Shown: positions 62,425 through 64,000 of the stretch, piece by piece
Position numbering within the stretch: the stretch's first letter is position 1
How the letters are laid out: every line of letters begins with the position of its first letter
Source: Glandiceps talaboti
Taxonomy: Eukaryota > Hemichordata > Enteropneusta > Spengelidae
Direction of reading: 5' to 3'
NCBI RefSeq assembly: GCF_964340395.1
Contig: NW_027554291.1
Location: 167,001-231,000 of the forward strand
Length of the DNA: 64,000 nucleotides
The notes under the pieces: model-generated
Databases searched by the model: none
What the model was told of the DNA's origin: nothing
What the model saw: the letters and a program-made list of their open reading frames with translations, nothing else
Position numbers and translations under genes: made by a program

Positions 62425-64000
62425 AAACCTGTACACAACAGGTTTGGAAAGGTGTCGACCGGTTTGCGGTTTGGTTGGGTTTTGACAGTATTGTTTATGT
62501 TTTAACTAATTATGATCGGATTTGACTGGTTTAAAACCGGTTTGGACAGGTTTTGACCTTTTTTGTCTTGTTTGCAATGGTTGTGGACCGGTTTGGACAG
62601 GTTGTGACCGGTTTGAAATGGTTTTGAACAGGTTTGGACCGGTTTGGACAGGTTTTGGACCGGTTTTGATATGTTTGCACAGGTTTTGACCAGTTTTGAT
62701 CAGTTTTGACTGGTTTAAAACCAGTGTTGACTGGTTTTGATTAGTTTTGAATTGTTTGCACTGGTTTTCGACCGGTTTGGACCGGTTATGAAAGGTTTGG
62801 ACAGGTTTTGACAAGTTTTGATCGGTTTTGACGGGTTTTGAGTTGTTTGCACCTATTTTTGACCGGTTTGGACCGGTTTGACCGGTTTAAAACCAGTGTT
62901 GACTGGTTTTGATTAGTTTTGACTTGTTCGCACTGGTTTTCGAACGTTGTGGACCGGTTTTGAAAGGTTTGGACAGGTTTTGACAAGTTTTGATCGGTTT
63001 TGACGGGTTTTGAGTTGTTTGCACCTATTTTTGACCGGTTTGGACCGGTTTGACAGGTTTGCACAGGTTTTGACCTAATTTCACTGGTTTTAAACCGGTT
63101 TGCGACAGGTTTTGACCAGTTTTGATCAGTTTTGACCGGTTTTAAACCTGTGTTGACTGGTTTCGATAGGTTTCGACAGGTTTGAACCGGTTTGGACAGG
63201 TTTTGACAAGTTTTGATCGGTTTTGACGGGTTTTGAGTTGTTTGCACCTAGTTTTGACCGGTTTGGACCGGATTGATATGTTTTGATCAGTTTTGACTTG
63301 TTTGCACTGGTTTTGGACCAGTTTCGATAGGTTTTCGACCGGTTTGGACCGGATTTGACAGGTTTGGACAGGTTTGGAAAAGTTTTGACTGGTTTTGACG
63401 GGTTTTGCACCTATTTTAGACAGGTTTGGATAGGTTTTTGACCGGTTTGGAGAGGTTTGACCTGTTTGCACAGGTTTTGACCAGTTTTCACTGGTTTTAA
63501 ACCGGTTTGCGACAGGTTTTGACCAGTTTTGATCGGTTTTGACGGGTTTTGAGTTGTTTGCACCTAGTTTTGACCGGTTTGGACCGGATTGATACGTTTT
63601 GATCAGTTTTGACTTGTTTGCACTGGTTTTGGACCAGTTTCGATAGGTTTTCGACCGGTTTGGACCGGTTTGGACAGGTTTGGACAGGTTTGGAAAAGTT
63701 TTGACTGGTTTTGACGGGTTTTGCACCTATTTTAGACAGGTTTGGATAGGTTTTTGACCGGTTTGGAGAGGTTTGACCTGTTTGCACAGGTTTTGACCAG
63801 ATTTCACTGGTTTTAAACCGGTTTGCGACAGGTTTTGACCAGTTTTGATCGGTTTTGACGGGTTTTGAGTTGTTTGCACCTAGTTTTGACCGGTTTGGAC
63901 CGGATTGATACGTTTTGATCAGTTTTGACTTGTTTGCACTGGTTTTGGACCAGTTTCGATAGGTTTTCGACCGGTTTGGACCGGTTTGGACAGGTTTGGA
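62425..64000 (+). repeat. HOR unit 34, partial at right edge
   Basis: Collinear with units 30-33 and carrying all series markers up to the window end. It has a complete 316-bp block at 63495-63810 and a second one truncated by the window edge, so it follows the 1917-bp form or a longer one. CCAGATTTCACTGG near 63799 matches units 22 and 25. Confidence 0.9.
63495..64000 (+). repeat. 316-bp block, one full and one truncated copy
   Basis: Starts at 63495 and 63811; the second is cut by the window edge after 190 bp. Confidence 0.88.

Larger units (their letters stand above)
1..64000 (+). repeat. Satellite array of a ~10-bp monomer, nested higher-order repeats
   Basis: Seen: the entire window reads as head-to-tail copies of a 9-11 bp monomer, consensus GGTTTTGACC, with common variants AGTTTTGATC, GGTTTGGACC, GGTTTGGACA, TGTTTGCACC and GGTTTCGATA. 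I estimate about 6,300 monomers. All have the same orientation, so + is G/T-rich and - is A/C-rich throughout, with no inversion. Monomers are assembled into ~300-bp blocks, then units of 0.86-2.79 kb, then groups of units. There is no interruption by a gene, transposon or unique DNA and no array edge. Minus-strand open frames up to 300 codons exist, but they follow from the monomer lacking stops on that strand. Inference: eukaryotic satellite DNA of unknown lineage; centromeric, pericentromeric, subtelomeric or interstitial position cannot be decided from this window. Confidence 0.97.

Noticed and set aside
211-63787. More than 150 minus-strand open reading frames of 60-300 codons
   Set aside because: They overlap in two or three frames, repeat the same 10-residue pattern, start and stop at monomer variants and change length with array rearrangements. 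Open frames are expected because the complement of the monomer lacks stops in every phase.
1-64000. CRISPR array
   Set aside because: There are no unique spacers of uniform length between conserved repeats; the period is ~10 bp and the intervening DNA is itself repeat.
1-64000. Telomeric repeat
   Set aside because: The unit is not a known telomere motif such as TTAGGG, TTTAGGG or TTTTGGGG, monomers vary strongly, and no chromosome end is present.
1-64000. CENP-B box as evidence for a centromere
   Set aside because: I scanned the TTCG- and CGGG-containing motifs; none has the required TTCG, A and CGGG spacing. A centromeric position remains undecided.
1-64000. WRKY W-box (TTGACC/T) and nuclear-receptor half-site (AGGTCA) clusters
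   Set aside because: The words are inherent in the monomer sequence and repeat at its period, so their number says nothing about regulation.
1-64000. tRNA-like or RNA polymerase III B box (GGTTTCGACAGG, GGTTTTCGACC)
   Set aside because: They resemble GGTTCGANNCC only with an extra T, are ordinary monomer variants, and have no A box or tRNA fold around them.

Overview
The whole window is one tandem-repeat (satellite) array. I find no gene, RNA gene, transposon or single-copy DNA on either strand, and both edges lie inside the array, so the true array is longer than 64 kb. An array of this size, in one orientation and with nested repeat levels, suggests heterochromatic or otherwise repeat-rich DNA of a eukaryotic chromosome. 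I do not recognise the satellite family and cannot name the lineage. GC content looks like roughly 43-45% by eye.

Level 1 is a monomer of about 10.2 bp with consensus GGTTTTGACC, varying from 9 to 11 bp, always in the same orientation (G/T-rich strand on +). Level 2 is a set of roughly 300-bp blocks of about 30 monomers; the clearest is a 316-bp block tandemly doubled near 54.5, 56.5, 61.6 and 63.5 kb. Level 3 is a higher-order repeat (HOR) of mostly 1.4-2.8 kb. I delimit it by a landmark found once per unit: an 8-bp inverted repeat with a 5-nt loop, followed by an AT-rich segment that fits the monomer poorly. There are 34 landmarks, giving 33 complete units (861-2790 bp) and two partial ones. 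Level 4 is an ordered series of unit types, classed by diagnostic bases just left of each landmark (A, A2, G1, G2). From about 32 to 55 kb the order is A-G1-G(1 or 2), a super-repeat of about 5.4-6.3 kb. Level 5 is large duplications of 2.3 to 14.9 kb.

Region by region: 1-8.7 kb holds the most individual units, with private variants. 8.2-15 kb is a 3356-bp tandem duplication. 13.2-35 kb contains a 6.9-kb segment present twice, 14,938 bp apart, with 4.6-kb and 2.8-kb duplications inside. 36.7-47.9 kb is a 5627-bp tandem duplication in which I found only two differences. 49.5-54.2 kb is a 2322-bp tandem duplication. 55.4 kb to the end is the most homogeneous part, with units of exactly 1917, 1601, 1601 and 1917 bp and then a partial unit.

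The many long minus-strand reading frames are artefacts: the complement of the monomer has no stop in any frame, and because 10 is not a multiple of 3 all three frames spell the same decapeptide. What deserves attention is structural: a monomer period close to the DNA turn, with T runs and CCGG in antiphase; indel sizes in whole monomers; an invariant landmark in every unit; and clear footprints of unequal exchange.
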